Positions 43,641-55,671 of a DNA stretch of 64,000 nucleotides are shown one piece after another; positions within the stretch are counted from its first letter, which is position 1, and each line of letters begins with the position of its first letter. Under the pieces are notes generated by a model. The model worked only from the letters and a program-made list of their open reading frames with translations. It was not told the DNA's origin and made no database searches. The position numbers and the translations under genes are program-made. This DNA is from Diaporthe sp. PMI_573 (taxonomy: Eukaryota; Ascomycota; Sordariomycetes; Diaporthales; Diaporthaceae): positions 806,001 to 870,000 of the forward strand of contig JAJTUP010000013.1 of the NCBI GenBank assembly GCA_021399435.1. The letters are read 5' to 3'.

Positions 43641-44348
43641 CGTGTGGCCTTGCCTTGATGCCGGGTCCAGAGCAGGGAAGGAGCCCCTTGCGCACCAGTA
43701 AGCCCAGTTCTGGGTAACAGCCACCGCAGCTACTGCAGGCCCTCAGGATTTAGACCTCGAACTTGCCAGGCCCCTGGCGCTGGGATGAGGAAGCTCATAC
43801 TGTGGTATGCAGGCTCCCAAAGTCAATTGGCTCTGCGACAGGCGGGACGGCGGTTGACGGCGGTTAACAGCAGACGACAGCGCAGAGCCAAGCTGGAACA
43901 ACTGGTGATGGGCTAAGGTGAGGTGAGATGAGGCCAGGTTCGGCGCGGTGCAGTACCTACCTACTTTAGGTAGCTAGGTACCTATGGACACGCGCGCGTC
44001 TAGGCCAGTGACCAGAGGTGCAGTATGGTTGGAGGGGAGGCAAGAGGCAGAAGCAGGACGACGTCTCCTTGTTCCCCGGGCGGAACCTACCGTCTGTTGG
44101 AGTCTCTGCAGCCTTCGCGATTGATTACTGTAGCAAACACAGGCAAACCTTGGTCACCCTGTGCCGCTCAGCTTGGTGAGAGTGACCAAGAGTTCGGACA
44201 CGAATAGAACCACTCCCATCTCCGAAGCAGGCAGGGGTCTGTTCCGTAGGGCGGCACGGGCAGCGTGTTGATCTTGCTTGCCCGCCTGCCTGGTCTTGCA
44301 TCCGACAGGAGAGGCGGGCAGGATATTCATCACTTCAGCTTTGTCATT

Positions 44349-44404
44349 GTTATTATTATCACCATTATTATTATTATTATTATTAGTATTATATTATCAT
44401 TATT
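44349..44404. repeat. ATT trinucleotide microsatellite
   Basis: Interrupted run of ATT/TTA units, markedly AT-rich in otherwise GC-balanced DNA. Confidence 0.9.
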
Positions 44405-44647
44405 GTGGTCTTGTGTTGCTGAACTCCTCGGATCGGGCGTCTTCCCTCCATCAGAGTTTGTGCTGCCCAGAACGGGTGCTCCCAGCTAAAATGTCTCAGA
44501 CATGATTCCATCATGGCTCGTGGCTCTGCTCACACGAAACAGTCTTCATCACCGTTACCCATCCATGCACCCGACACCCGCCGGCCCACGTGCCACGAGG
44601 CCAACCAGCTCGCTCACCCTGTTCATCTCCACCTCCGCCGCCGCCGC

Positions 44648-44681
44648 CAGCCCAGCCTGGCCCAGCCCAGCCCAGCCCAGC
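44648..44681. repeat. CCCAG pentanucleotide repeat
   Basis: About six copies of CCCAG with one CCTGG interruption. Confidence 0.85.
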
Positions 44682-46996
44682 GCTGGTTCGGCTTGTTTGC
44701 GCCGACGGCGACGGCACGCAAACCTCTGTCAGTCTGTCAGTCCAGTGTGTGCCTCTGCCGCCGTGCAACAACGCCTGGTTGTTCCACAAACCCGCTCCAC
44801 CCGGCCGAGGATCAGAGGCTTTGCATGCTTGCCACGAGCTCTTCTAGTGTCGTCTCTGCTCTGCTCACTCACTCCCGGGCTGGACCCTGTACCAGCGCCG
44901 ATCCGATTTTAGGCCTAGGGACGGCGCGCCACAGGCCATGCCAAGCCAGTCCGGTCCAGCAAGGAAACCAAGGACCGTCCGATTGAGCTTCTGCGGCAGA
45001 CCTACTCTCCAGTGGTATCATCTCAGGTCTGTCAATGATGCCGAGGCTCCTCCCTTCCGACACCCAGCCACCCAGATTTCCATCCTTTTTGGCGCTCGCG
45101 GCTCTTCAAGTCCTTCTTACCTCCTCCAATGTAAACGCCACGCGCTTGGGGCCCTGGGGCCACGAGAGGAACCAGGGGTTGGGCTTCAGCCCTCGGTGAC
45201 TATCTTAAACAGCTTGCTTGTACTGTTAGGAGGCTCGATCTCGGGATGCCTCAGCCTCAGCCTCAGCTCTCAGTGCAGCCTCGCAGACGCGACTGAAGCA
45301 AATCATCACCCAAGTCTGCCCACGGCCGTCCTTGCTATGCCGCCCACCCTCACCCACCTGCCTGCCATCATTGCCCGGGGGCTACCACCACGCTCTCGGC
45401 TCATGTTTCGCGCAAACTGCCGGGATCGTGAACCGCAAACATCTGCCAAACAGGCGGTGAGTACCAGATCGGGAGCACTGTGCCTCCTTCCGCAGCTACC
45501 TAGCATCGGGGCTGCTTACTACCTGGGCGTGCCCCGGACAGTGCGCAACGTGAGCCAGGCGTCTGTCCGCCCGCTTTGGGGTCATCAATGCTACGCCTTC
45601 TCGATCAGGCTCGTTCCTCATCTTACTTCAGGACGTCAAGTGTGATTGCATCGTAGTCCTGTCACCCTGTCACCGGGTCTGCGCCCAGTTCGAAGCCTGC
45701 TGTGGGAGTCGCGACTGGCTGTTGTCTACATGCTTGCGCAGCGCTCCCTCGCCTCTGCAGAACTGTGTTTCTTCGCTTGTCGATGGCCGCTATGGCAGCC
45801 CGGGATATCCTTCGGCAGCCCATCATGGACTGCACCCGTGCTGGGGCTTTGGGGCGCTGCGGGCGACAAGCCTCGCAGGTGGCATAGGATCCCATGTCCT
45901 GAGCAACCGTGATTGACCGTGCCGCACCCGGGCTGTTTCTCATTGGCCGCAGGGAGCCTACCCGACAATTCGGATACTCGTGTGGGCTCTGAGCCCACCT
46001 TCACCTTGCAGGCCACGCATATGTGGATTCCTTGGTCTTTCTGTCCGGCAGAATATCCATCAGGGCTTTATATGGTAGGAACAGGGCCAGGTGGATGCCC
46101 GACGGACTGCACATGTCTTCCCCGTCACTTTGTTATTAGGGCATCACCACGTCCATAGGCTTAGGATGCGGAGCTGTCGGCATGATGGCCTGCGTGGGCA
46201 ATGCTGTCTCCGAGCGTCCACGTTCATTCAGACCGAGAGCACGGCGTTCGCTCTTCATCGTGCCCGGTGCGGAGCATCACCTAGGAACATCTTTAATGTT
46301 AGCCGCTTGCTAACTCAACGTTTGCTGTATTCTTTGCCTGCTTCACGGTCGGTCTCATCCTCACGGTCACAAGTAGAACTCAGTGACAATTGAAATGGTC
46401 TGGCCACCTTCACCTCCGAGGCCGTGTCCTCGTATGTCATCTGTCAGATGGCCACACGTACTCATGAAGCGTGTGGGTCCAGACCACACTGCATCGTCTT
46501 TCTTGGATCCATCTGGATCCCGCAGCTTCCTTGATGAGGTTATCATTTGTAAGTTCCAGGCCCTTGCCTCCTATTGTGGACGCAGAACGACCTGCTTTTC
46601 CATCCAAGTCCCTGAATACGATTTTGGGCGATCGCTTAGCAACTCAATCATGCCTAGTTCCTCAGTCGAGTGCTGGACCCTTGAGCTTGTCGAGATCAAA
46701 CAAGCGACACTGCAGCGGGTAGCGAGACACGATCAGCCTTGGGGAGTAGTCATGAAATCTACTCAGTGAACAATAAGAGCGTGCGTCAGGCGGCAGAGGC
46801 CCGGACATTGTCTTCTCTCAACATACTATTTCGATAATCTGGGGCAGTGGAACAGGACAGGTGTCGATCGATATCGCCGCCTGCAGTGTGGTCAATCTCT
46901 TATCACCGGCCCAGTTGTGCCTGACGACCCCTTGGGGCGACAATTGCAACTGCTATCCGCCGTAGCTTGAGAGGATACAGACATCATAGACATCAT

Positions 46997-47395
46997 TTAA
47001 ATCACCCAGCCTCGAGCATGTGCCTGGGAAGAGCAAGGGCCAAAGACGCCGGCGACCACGAGAGAGCAGTGGCCTGGCCGAGGGCTTTGGAAAGGAACCA
47101 CAGTGCAATTATCCCAAAGCTTGGCTACCGAATTGTTTCGCATCCCACGTCTAATATTACTTTCATCTCCAGATGTGCAGGCCCCAATGATCGCGATGCG
47201 TGGCAGGTGAAAGCTGATCCGACGGAGTTCTTCTAAGGTGTTTTCTTGAGCCTTCTGATGTTGACCACCAGGCAATCTCATTTCACCGAACTTGGGCAAT
47301 GGTTGTGCATCACATCTCTTGGAATCGTTGCCTTTCCTGGCGTGGTAGTCTCTGTATAATGGTGACAACAGAGATGGAAACATCCCAGAGATCAT
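46997..47395 (-). CDS. Doubtful small ORF
   Basis: A 132-codon frame from ATG 47395 (MISGMFPSLL) to TGA at 46997. It lies 45 bases below a TATATAA-like element on the same strand. Composition is mixed with several Cys and no recognisable domain. It is listed only because the promoter-like element and ATG agree; it may well be chance. Confidence 0.15.
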   Translation of the reverse strand: MISGMFPSLLSPLYRDYHARKGNDSKRCDAQPLPKFGEMRLPGGQHQKAQENTLEELRRISFHLPRIAIIGACTSGDESNIRRGMRNNSVAKLWDNCTVVPFQSPRPGHCSLVVAGVFGPCSSQAHARGWVI

Positions 47396-47498
47396 AGACT
47401 TCCTCTCTAAACCAGGGGGGCTGTATATTCCCAAACCGCTATATAATCACCCCGACGCCTACGCTATGCGTGAACGGTGCATTTGACGAAAGCAGAGC

Positions 47499-48422
47499 CT
47501 AATACAGGAGCTTCTCCCGCAACACCGCCCTCTTGTCGTCTCCGAAGCCGATGCTGTCCAAGTACTTATCCAGGCCACCACGTCTGGACTCCAGGTGGTC
47601 AAGAATGCCTTCCACGAAGCCCGGGGTGGTCTTGGCGAAGTCATCGCCCAGCCCCATCTCCCTGATCTCAACCAGGCGGCTGTGCTCCTCGGAGAGCAGC
47701 TTCTCGTCCGAGAGATGGTAGTCATACTGGATGGCCTCAACGGGGACGCCGCAGATGAGGAGGACGAGCACAATCATGATGCCGGTGCGGTCCTTGCCCT
47801 GGGTGCAATGAATCAGGATGGGCAGGCCATCGAGCAAGGAGGCCAGACCGGTGGCGATCTCGGGGCCAGAGGCGTCGAGGGTATCGCAGCCGAGACCGAG
47901 GAGTCCGCGGGGATTCATGACCTCGCGGCCCAGGACGGCAATGGCCTGCATGCGGAAGCCCACAACGTACAGGAAGATGAGCTTGAGAAAACTGGGCCAG
48001 CCCAGCTGCCTCAGCATGAACTTCTCGAAGCCGCCGCCGGTGATCTTGACCTCGCGGTAGTCGACCCCCTCGATCTTGACGGGGCCCGCGAGGGCGTCGT
48101 TAGTCTGCAGCAGGGCCGGGACCGCGGCGTCGCGGCTGCGCTTCCTGGCGGCCTCGGCGTGCTCGGTCTTGGTGCGCAGGTCCATGACGGTGCGGATTCC
48201 ATAGTTCGAGCGCAGGCGGTCGCGGTCGGCGAGGGTGGCCTCGTCCGGGCGCGCGGCGCGGAAGAGAAGGCCCTCGCGGATGAGGCGCCGGGACTGCTGG
48301 CCGTTTACGGTGGCGCCGACGTCTCGGAAGTTGAGCAGGGCGCGGAAGCCACCGTCGTAGAGGGGGGTTGGGGTGGATGTGCTGGACCCCGACGAGGGAG
48401 GGCCTGGTGGTGACGATCCCAT
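47499..48422 (-). CDS. Tyrosine/dual-specificity phosphatase of the Y_phosphatase3 family
   Basis: Single exon, 307 aa, ATG 48422 (MGSSPPGPPSSG). The N-terminal motif FRALLNFRDVG (about 26-36) and the catalytic loop HCTQGKDRTG (Cys206, Arg212; the CX5R motif) define the atypical protein tyrosine phosphatase family that includes bacterial LipA/MptpB-like enzymes. The Lys after Gly and the Asp after it (CTQGKDR) are typical of members that also act on phosphoinositides, so the substrate may be protein or lipid. A hydrophobic segment (FLKLIFLYVVGFRMQAIAV, about 145-163) is probably a buried helix. The tail holds conserved YDYHLSDE and FVEGILDHLESRRGGLDKYL segments. It lies head to head with EIS1 across 1.5 kb. 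Confidence 0.9.
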   Translation of the reverse strand: MGSSPPGPPSSGSSTSTPTPLYDGGFRALLNFRDVGATVNGQQSRRLIREGLLFRAARPDEATLADRDRLRSNYGIRTVMDLRTKTEHAEAARKRSRDAAVPALLQTNDALAGPVKIEGVDYREVKITGGGFEKFMLRQLGWPSFLKLIFLYVVGFRMQAIAVLGREVMNPRGLLGLGCDTLDASGPEIATGLASLLDGLPILIHCTQGKDRTGIMIVLVLLICGVPVEAIQYDYHLSDEKLLSEEHSRLVEIREMGLGDDFAKTTPGFVEGILDHLESRRGGLDKYLDSIGFGDDKRAVLREKLLY

Positions 48423-49881
48423 TTTTTGGTGGATGCTCTTTCTGTAATTATTCACAGATTGTGTGAACGAGCCAGCTGCTGGGAGCGGGTGCGGGGCGGG
48501 AGGGCGGTTTATGGGGCTATGGTTTTTGACTTGATGAATATGGCATGAGGCATGGTGTGGATGAGAGCGAGTGAGTGCGATTATTCCTGGGCAGGCCAGA
48601 CAATCTGGGGTTTGAGACCCACTATCTTTCCGCTGGTGTACGCGAGCTACGGAGTACACAGCACTTAGTGCGCGTACTGCAGTATATGCGTGAATACAGC
48701 GAACGATACTACCGGGCTCTCCACATAATTATACTCATGCCGGAAGAAATAATCTCAGATCAAAAGTCATACGGGGAATCATGGCCGTCGTCTAGAAACG
48801 ATGACATCCTCCGAGATGTGTGGTAGCAAGCATTGCGCAAGGTAGCCTGGGCGGTGGTAAGTATAGCAACGACATGGTATAAGTATACCTAGTACGGCGC
48901 GTGCGTCTGGGCCTGGGCCAGGCCTTTGCGGGTCTGGGCAGGGTTCGCTGGGCCGACCTGGGCTGTCTACCGTCGATCCGGGGAATGGGAAACGAAAGCT
49001 GGGTGTTTGTTACCAGCAACAAAAGCACCAGCAGAGGCAGCCAAGACCAGGCGGCGCAGGGCCCTCCCTGGCGCTCATGACGTTACGACGTAGCCCGTTT
49101 CTTTGTGCCTGTGCCTGTCCAACGATGCGCGCTACCACGTCTCGACACATTGGCTGGTGTGGTGAGTAGCCCATATAGGTGTGGTGCCGTGTGCCGGTGC
49201 TGGCGCTGGTGTCAATGTTGATGCTGATGGCCCCTCACCTCGTGCTGCTTTTTGCCCCTGAGCTGTCTGTCTTGGATCGACTGGATGGTCCTGGGACGGG
49301 TTGGGTGCGAGGATGGTCGGACGGATGGCTGAGTGAACGAATGAAGATGGGTGCCGGCTAGGATGGATCTGGACCTGATCGCCCAGGAGCAGGAGGGCCC
49401 GACTGATTGACTGGTTGAAGGGTGGGATGGTTGAATGTTTGACTGGTAGACTATGGACGTCGGTAGTACTCATATCACGCACCACACACTACCCTCACCA
49501 CTCACCTCTGCTCTGCGCCCCTTTCGTCACTCCCTTTGCGCGAACTCCCAAGCCACATATCCCGCCCTCTCTGCCATCTCAGCCGCCCGCCTCTCTTCCT
49601 TTTGCTATCTGCTGCTGTCCTGCGTCCTGCGTCCTGCGTCCTGCCGCCCCGGCCTCAACTCCAACCTCCCCCCCCCCCGTCTTCAACCATCGTCACCATC
49701 GTCACCGCCGCCGTCCTGCCTGCTCCTGTGCTGCTGCTGCTGCTGCTGCCCCTCCTCCTCATGCTGGAGACTTCCGAGGCCACCCAGGCCGCCCAATGAC
49801 GCCTGAACCGGGCTAACACATGATAATACGATATACACCATATCCACCATCGTCATTGCCCTTCTCGGCACCCGCCCGAAC
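48423..49881. promoter_or_regulatory. Divergent region between phosphatase and EIS1 genes
   Basis: About 1.5 kb. Bases 49440-49860 are strongly CT-rich on the plus strand and fit the EIS1 leader; a GTCCTGC repeat lies at 49617-49643. No gene is supported. Confidence 0.5.
49617..49643. repeat. GTCCTGC heptamer repeat
   Basis: Nearly four tandem copies of GTCCTGC in the CT-rich region upstream of EIS1. Confidence 0.85.
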
Positions 49882-52800
49882 ATGACATCTGTCAGCGCTG
49901 CCACGCAGACAGCCACACACGAGCTGCAGCCTGCACCCGCACCCGCACCCGCACCCGCACCCGCACCCGCAGCCCCCACAGCCCCAGGTATGCGTGATTC
50001 CGTGCGCGTACACACGCACACATGCCACACATGTGCACATCCCCGAGCCCCGACTGTCCCGAAGGCTCACTTCTCACCTTCTTGTGTCAATCCCGCCCCA
50101 CCGTCCCCGTCCCCGTGCCCCTGGTGCCCCATCAGTCGTGGGATGCGCATACGGGACATGTGCCCGACTTGACCTGACTTTACTTTGACGTGCATGTCCG
50201 ACCCACGCGCCCCGACGTCATCCCTGCCGCATTCCATTCCACATCCCTACTCTCACTCCTTCACCCCCTCCTTCCTACCTAGAAGAAGATCGTGGTCCCC
50301 TTCCTCTACATCCACCTCGTATCATCGTCTTGTTCTTTCTCCGCAAGACAGTCCCTTTTCTCCCCCTGCTTGAAGCCACTTCTCTCACCGCTGTCTCGTG
50401 CTGTGACATGCTCCACCCTCATACTCCTCCTTCTCTCGAACACTGCAGCTTTCTATATCAGCCCTTGCTTACCTCGACCACTTATCAGTCACAGCACCAA
50501 CATCCGAACAAGCCGCTGCACATGATGGACGTCTGAAATACGCAAGGCCACAAGACCTGCCATCCTATCCCTCTCTCGGGCTCAAGGAAGGCGATGCCGC
50601 AGCAAGCGCCGCAGCCTCATTAGGCTGGGCCTCCACGAAGCCAGTCGCCCTCTGGACCCCCGCCAGCGATGCCGATGCGCACAGGGCTGCCACTCTAGCA
50701 AAAGATTACAGGATGCCCCCCGCCTGGCAACCACGCCCTAGCCCCGCCGGCTCCAAGACTGCTGCCGTCCTCGCCGCAGAGAATGCCACCCGCGGCGACA
50801 GGCAATCCTCCACTGCTCTGCCCGCCAGCGCATGGGGCAACTCGGCGGCGAACCAGGCCTTCGCAGCCGGCCGCAACCCCCCGCGCGACTCGGCGGCACC
50901 AAATACTATGGCCACTCTCGACAGGCAAAAGAGCCTGCGCGCCGCCCGGGGCGCCATGGCCGGCAGCTCGAGGCCACGGTCAACCTCCACCCCCATGACC
51001 TATCCCGACTCGGCCAACGCTGCCGCCAATGCCCTCAGCGCTGCCACCGTCGCCCACCGTCCCACCGCCGCCCACGCGGCCGCGGGTGCTTCGCCCATCA
51101 CCAAATTGGACCGACAGATGTACACCTCCAACCCGCCCGTGAAGCCTGAGGTTGACGAGCGGAATCGTGAGGCTGTGCTGCATGCAAGCGCAGTCGCCAT
51201 GGCCAAGAAGATGTACAGCACTCAGCAAAAGGCGTTCGACGACGCCGCTCACGGCAATGAACAAGGGGGCTCGCGGCCCGGGAGCGCCGGCAGTGACCAC
51301 GTCCGGCCCATGCACTTCAACAATCTTCAGGAGGCGGCGTACAGGCTCGCCCAGGAGAGGCTGGCAAAGCTCCACGACGAGCACCAGCGGAACAAGGGCT
51401 ATCAGGACTACTACGGCGCCGGCACGTCCCCCGCCTCGCCGGGAAGGAAGTTCACCAAATTGGGCAAGCCACGACGACGCTCATCCAGTGACAGCGATGT
51501 CGCTCGACCGGGGACCGAGGACGATCGACAACGATCCAGGCAGATCCACAAGCAAATGTCGCTCTTCTCCACCCGTCTCTCCGAAGTAGACGAGTCCCAG
51601 CGCGCCAGGGACAGGGATGCCCTGCTCGCGGCGGCGCAGAGGAACGTCAAGGCCGCCATGGAAGGCATGGATGAGAAGGTGTCTCGTGATACGGGCCGAG
51701 TGACCTCGGCGAAGCTCAGCGAGTGGGAGCTGAGGGCGCATGCCACCGCACAAGCGAGGAGCGAGGAGCGCAAGGGCGGCGCCCCTCCCGCTGGGAAAGT
51801 CGATCTTGGCGGTGGCCAGTACATGGACCGTGAAAGAGTAGAGGAGATTGCCGCCAAAAGGGTGCAGCCGCTTCTTGATGAGATCAACGAGAAGGCCGAG
51901 GTAGAGAGGAAGAGAATAGTGGCCTTGCGAGAAGAGCAAGAGAAGAAGAGACTCGACTGGGAGGCCGAGAAGGCGAGGAATGCTGAGGTCAAGGAGGCCC
52001 AGCGGAAGCTCAAAGGTGAGTTTCCCTTCTCTCTGACATCCGGGTAAGGATCAGGCCTGATCAATAACAACTCGCAGAGGAGGATAAGGCAAGAAGAGGT
52101 GAACTCAAGCAAGAGGCAAAGGCCAGAAAAGAAGAGGAAAAGGCGGCCAAGGCTGAAGAGAAACGTCTGGCCCAAGAGGAGAGGGGCCATGAGAGCGAGG
52201 GCCCTTTGGGAGGAGGAGGACAGCCCACCGAGGAAAGCACATCGCACAGGCACCGCATCCTGCCCTTTACGCCCAAGATCCAGACCAAAGCATCACCCGC
52301 AAGCAACGCCAAAGGCGAACCATCGCCCCTGTCACCATCCACAAATACCTCACCCGAGTCGGCGAACGAGTCACCTACCAGCCGCGTCAAGAACTGGCTC
52401 AAGTCGAGACTTCACAAGCCCCGGGCGAAGTCAATCTCAGGGAATAACGCCAAGTCTTCGGACGCCGGTGGTGGTGGCAAGGCGCCTGGCGGGTTCCTGG
52501 GCGGCCACAGGCTCAAGCGCCTGCACCCGGACGGCACGGGGAGCATGACGAGCCTGAGCGAGGAGAGGAGCGCCAGCATGAGGGAGGTTGCCCTCGCAGG
52601 GAGGGCCAGCGCACCCGTTGTCGCCTCCGACGAGCCGGGAGAGAGCAGTGGCAGCAAAGCTGCCGCCCCGGCGCCTGTCATCAGCGGCACGGGGAGACAG
52701 GGGAGGATCGGCGGATCTTCCGGTAGTGACGATAGTACTAATGACGACGGCTTTGCGGGACGAGATCGGACGAACAGGTTGAGCGCTGCGCCGGAGCTTG

Positions 52801-52919
52801 AGGGCATCGCACCACCCAAGGCGATTTCAGACCCTGCGGGAGCCGGGCCTGGGGTCACACCACGGAGCAGCGTTGGCAGCGGCAACAGAGACTCCAAATT
52901 CATCGAGATCATCGACTAG
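49882..52919 (+). CDS. EIS1: Eisosome protein 1
   Basis: Cytoplasmic-face component of eisosomes, the plasma-membrane furrows that organise MCC domains and phosphoinositide signalling. Three exons: 49882-49987, 50489-52015 and 52078-52919, total 824 aa. Intron 1 is unusually long (501 nt; GTATGC donor, TTATCAG acceptor) and intron 2 is 62 nt (GTGAGT, CGCAG); phases agree exactly. Exon 1 encodes MTSVSAATQTATHELQ and a Pro-Ala dipeptide run. The exon 2 start gives the family block GRLKYARPQDLPSYPSLGLK, then SAAASLGWASTKPVALW, AATLAKDYRMPPAW and KLDRQMY. About residues 420-620 are a charged coiled coil (VEEIAAKRVQPLLDEINEKAE). The C-terminal 250 residues are Ser/Gly-rich, with a basic VKNWLKSRLHKPRAKS stretch. 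The exon 1 assignment rests on phase and composition; exon 2 is firm. Confidence 0.88.
49932..49972. repeat. CCCGCA repeat coding for Pro-Ala run in EIS1
   Basis: About seven copies of CCCGCA inside EIS1 exon 1, adding Pro-Ala pairs without changing frame. Confidence 0.85.
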
Positions 52920-53512
52920 GGGGTTCTAGTATGACTCTGGGCAGGATTCAGCGTTTTATTCTTCTATTGGGTATGGGATATACAGGCGACTATTTGATAC
53001 CACATATGGGGGCTTCGGGCGCCCTGCCATGGGAAGCAAGCACTGGCGTTATTTGGATTATGTATAGCGCGTGTTTGGCAAGAGCCGTTTTGTGTGTGGG
53101 CTATGCAATTCGTGGCGAGTAGATCAAGAGTAAGTAAATTGTGGCGGGATGCTGCTCCTGATTCCTCTCATGAAGCCGGGTTAATGAAGTTTTGACACCT
53201 TTAGTACACACGTGGGAGTGACTGGTGCGCAACCAAATCATACTGCCGTGAACAGAGCAGGGTCAGATGAATTATTTGAGATCATGAAAAATACGAATTA
53301 TATATTCAATGTTTCTATTGAAATATACGTCATGTCCATCCAATGGTACTACAATTTGAAGCCCAAATGCGTGCTCGTCGGCACCGACTGAGATGCAAAC
53401 GGGCGACCAAGGCGGCCGCCACCAAATGTACGCCCAAATCCCCCCGAGGAACGCCTAGCAATGCACCCGGCAAAAGCCAACACCGCCAACACCGCCACGC
53501 GAGACAGCCCGC
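52920..53512. other. Convergent 3' region of EIS1 and the Sfk1-like gene
   Basis: AT-rich DNA near 53270-53340, no supported gene. A 63-codon frame at 52931-53122 just past the EIS1 stop has no recognisable motif. Confidence 0.5.
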
Positions 53513-54508
53513 CTAGAAGTTGGTGGGGACGTGGTTACCGTCGGAGTGGAGGTAGCTCCTGGTGCTGCTGGAGCCCTCCTCCATCTTGTGGACCTCTGGC
53601 TTGGGCCGGGCGCCGTCCCAGGTCTTTGTGCGGTAGTTGCCGCCGTGCTTTGTGTAGACGGCCGGGTACAGGTCTACGTAGAAGGAGAAGACGTAGAAGC
53701 TGAAGACGACGGCGATGACCCACTCGAGGATTGCGGCGGGGTTGTAGTTGCCGCGCGAGGTGAGGACGACAAAGGGGATGGCCAGTGCGATGGTGATGAG
53801 CACGAAGGCCAGCTTGATCCAGAAGGAGATGCGCAGGATGCGGTGCTCGCGGTGGCGGATCCCCAGGCGCTGGTACTCCCAGCAGATGAAGATGGCGGAC
53901 AGCAGGTAGCCGACGATGAAGAAGCCCAGGAAGAGGTCGTGCAGCTTCGGGTGGCGGGCCGTGTCGAAGATGCTGAGCAGGATCAGGCCGACCGTGCCGA
54001 AGATGGCGCAGAGGATGGTCAGGCCGGACAGGATCTTCTCGCCGACGGTGGTGTTGGGGACGAGGCGGCCCTTGTGGCGCAGCCAGCGGTCGCTCAGGAA
54101 GGAGATGTCGAAGAAGACGGTAGTAATAACGCTGCCGGTAATAAAGAGCGGCTTAAGCTCTCTTTTTTTTAATAACAAGTATCACGTTAGTCCTGCTACA
54201 GATCCTAAAGTGGTGCGTTCTTGGAACATCCCAAAACATAAAAAGGGAGAATGGTGATGCTTACTGGGCGCCGACGTCTGAGATGTATGCGATGGTCTGG
54301 TTGCCTTGCATGGACGGGTAGACTTTGTAGTTGGTGTCGATGACCCCTTTTGCAAGAAGCAATGTTAGCAATTGTCCAGGGAGAAGCCCACATTGGGTTG
54401 AATACATATGCGGTAAGTGCACATACAGTGGAGAAGCAGGCCCAGCAGGGTGCCAAGCCATACGAGGCCGGCGAAGATTGGGAAAACCCAGTATGATAGA
54501 CGTAGCAT
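53513..54508 (-). CDS. SFK1: Frag1/DRAM/Sfk1-family membrane protein
   Basis: Multi-pass membrane protein. Yeast Sfk1 sits in the plasma membrane, helps recruit the PI 4-kinase Stt4 and affects lipid asymmetry. Exons: 54508-54427, 54346-54265 and 54161-53513, total 270 aa. Introns are 80 and 103 nt with GTATGT and GTAAGC donors, CTAAC branch sites, and unusual AAAAG and AAAAAAAAG acceptors; phases match. The protein starts MLRLSYWVFPIFAGLVWLGT (first membrane segment). The conserved lumenal block YISDVGAQ follows, then LKPLFITGSVITTVFF and four further hydrophobic segments, including ILSGLTILCAIFGTVGLILL, FLGFFIVGYLLSAIFI and IKLAFVLITIALAIPFVVL. A Ser-rich cytoplasmic tail follows. Six membrane spans are expected for the family. 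It is divergent from CDK7 across 1.2 kb. Confidence 0.88.
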
Positions 54509-55671
54509 GGCGAGTGTTTCTCTGGTCTGTTCTATTCCAACTCAACGCGGAGACGCTCAGGCTGAAGGCTGTAGTGATACAAATGCTTGCTATGTCTTGC
54601 GACCACAGTCCGGGTCAGGTTGAAGAGGGAGAAGTGTGCTATGGTCGGATGGGAGCAAGGGGAGGCGGGAAGGATGCAGTAATGCAGGGCGACTGGGTGT
54701 ATGGAGGACGGGACAGACGAGAGCATGGACGAGAACAGGAGGAGCCCGAGGAAAATCAATTAATTAATGAGCAGGAGGAATAAACAGGTCCCTGCAGAAC
54801 CGCTGACTGTCTGACTGCCTGACTGCCCGAGCCACTGGGACTGACGTGGGCTTGGAGGGCTGGCGGCTTGGAAATTTCCAGTTTTGCACTTGACTATAGG
54901 CGGGTGTTATTACGTCGTCCCGGGCCTCTCTGCTTGTGTTGTTTCTCCCGTGGTCGAGCCTGGCGCGATGGTGGGTGACGTCAGACATGTCCGGGTGGAT
55001 CCGTGTCCGTCTACATTTCTTAATTCCGCTGCGTTAATGCCGTCCCCGGCCCCCGGTCCCCGGCCCCCCGGCCCCCTGCACCACTCCGACCCTGCGGCCT
55101 GCTGGTGGCAGCTTTTTGGCAGGATACCACACAGCACAGCAGTGCAGTTGGGCATTGCAAAAGTCTACAGCAGCACTTGGTAAAACAGACTGCCGTGCCT
55201 TGAGAGCACACAAGGCGGTCGGAACGGGGATAATATGTTAGTGTATCCGGTTGGCTTGTTGGATTGAATGACTGACTACAGCACATGTACATAGAGTCTT
55301 CTGGGTGGTGTCGATGTCATAGTCACACTCCGGCGCTCGGGCACTCCCGCGCCACCCCCCCGCCGCGATCCGTACCTGGCAAGCCTGGGTGCGTGGCCAG
55401 GGGGAAGCACGGGCCACTCTGCACTCAGCCAATCGCCTCGGATGACCCCGACAAGGCTGAACTCCGTCCTCCAACCACAACCACAACCACAACCACAAAC
55501 ACAACCACAACACGGCCAACGCCTCCTGAGGCTTCGCCTAACCCGACGACCCCGGCCGCCTCCCCCGCTTCAAGGCCAGTGCTCGCCTTGCAGCTCGGCT
55601 GGGCACCTGCGACTTCCATCGCATCGCATCGCACCGCACCGCATCTGCCTTCACACCACAATTCGCACATC
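54509..55671. promoter_or_regulatory. Divergent region between Sfk1-like gene and CDK7
   Basis: About 1.2 kb with a C-rich patch near 55040-55080 and a CCACAA repeat in the likely CDK7 leader. No gene is supported. Confidence 0.5.
55470..55511. repeat. CCACAA hexanucleotide repeat
   Basis: About seven copies of CCACAA, 160-200 bases before the CDK7 ATG, probably transcribed as leader. Confidence 0.9.

Larger units (their letters stand above)
41811..47498. other. 5.7-kb repeat-rich region without a supported gene
   Basis: Contains the 14-3-3-like gene's 5' flank, clusters of simple repeats at 43.1-43.6 and 44.35 kb, and GGTACCTAGG-type elements at 43312-43335 and 43954-43985. Several frames of 60-235 codons exist (for example 44938-45645 plus, 46383-46769 plus) but have no motif, splice structure or credible composition. 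An ATG-started minus frame at 46997-47395 with a TATATAA-like element upstream (about 47440) is the best candidate for a small gene, at low confidence. Confidence 0.4.

Noticed and set aside
44938..45645. 235-codon plus-strand frame
   Set aside because: Mixed composition without motif, in a repeat-rich intergenic region with no promoter or splice evidence.
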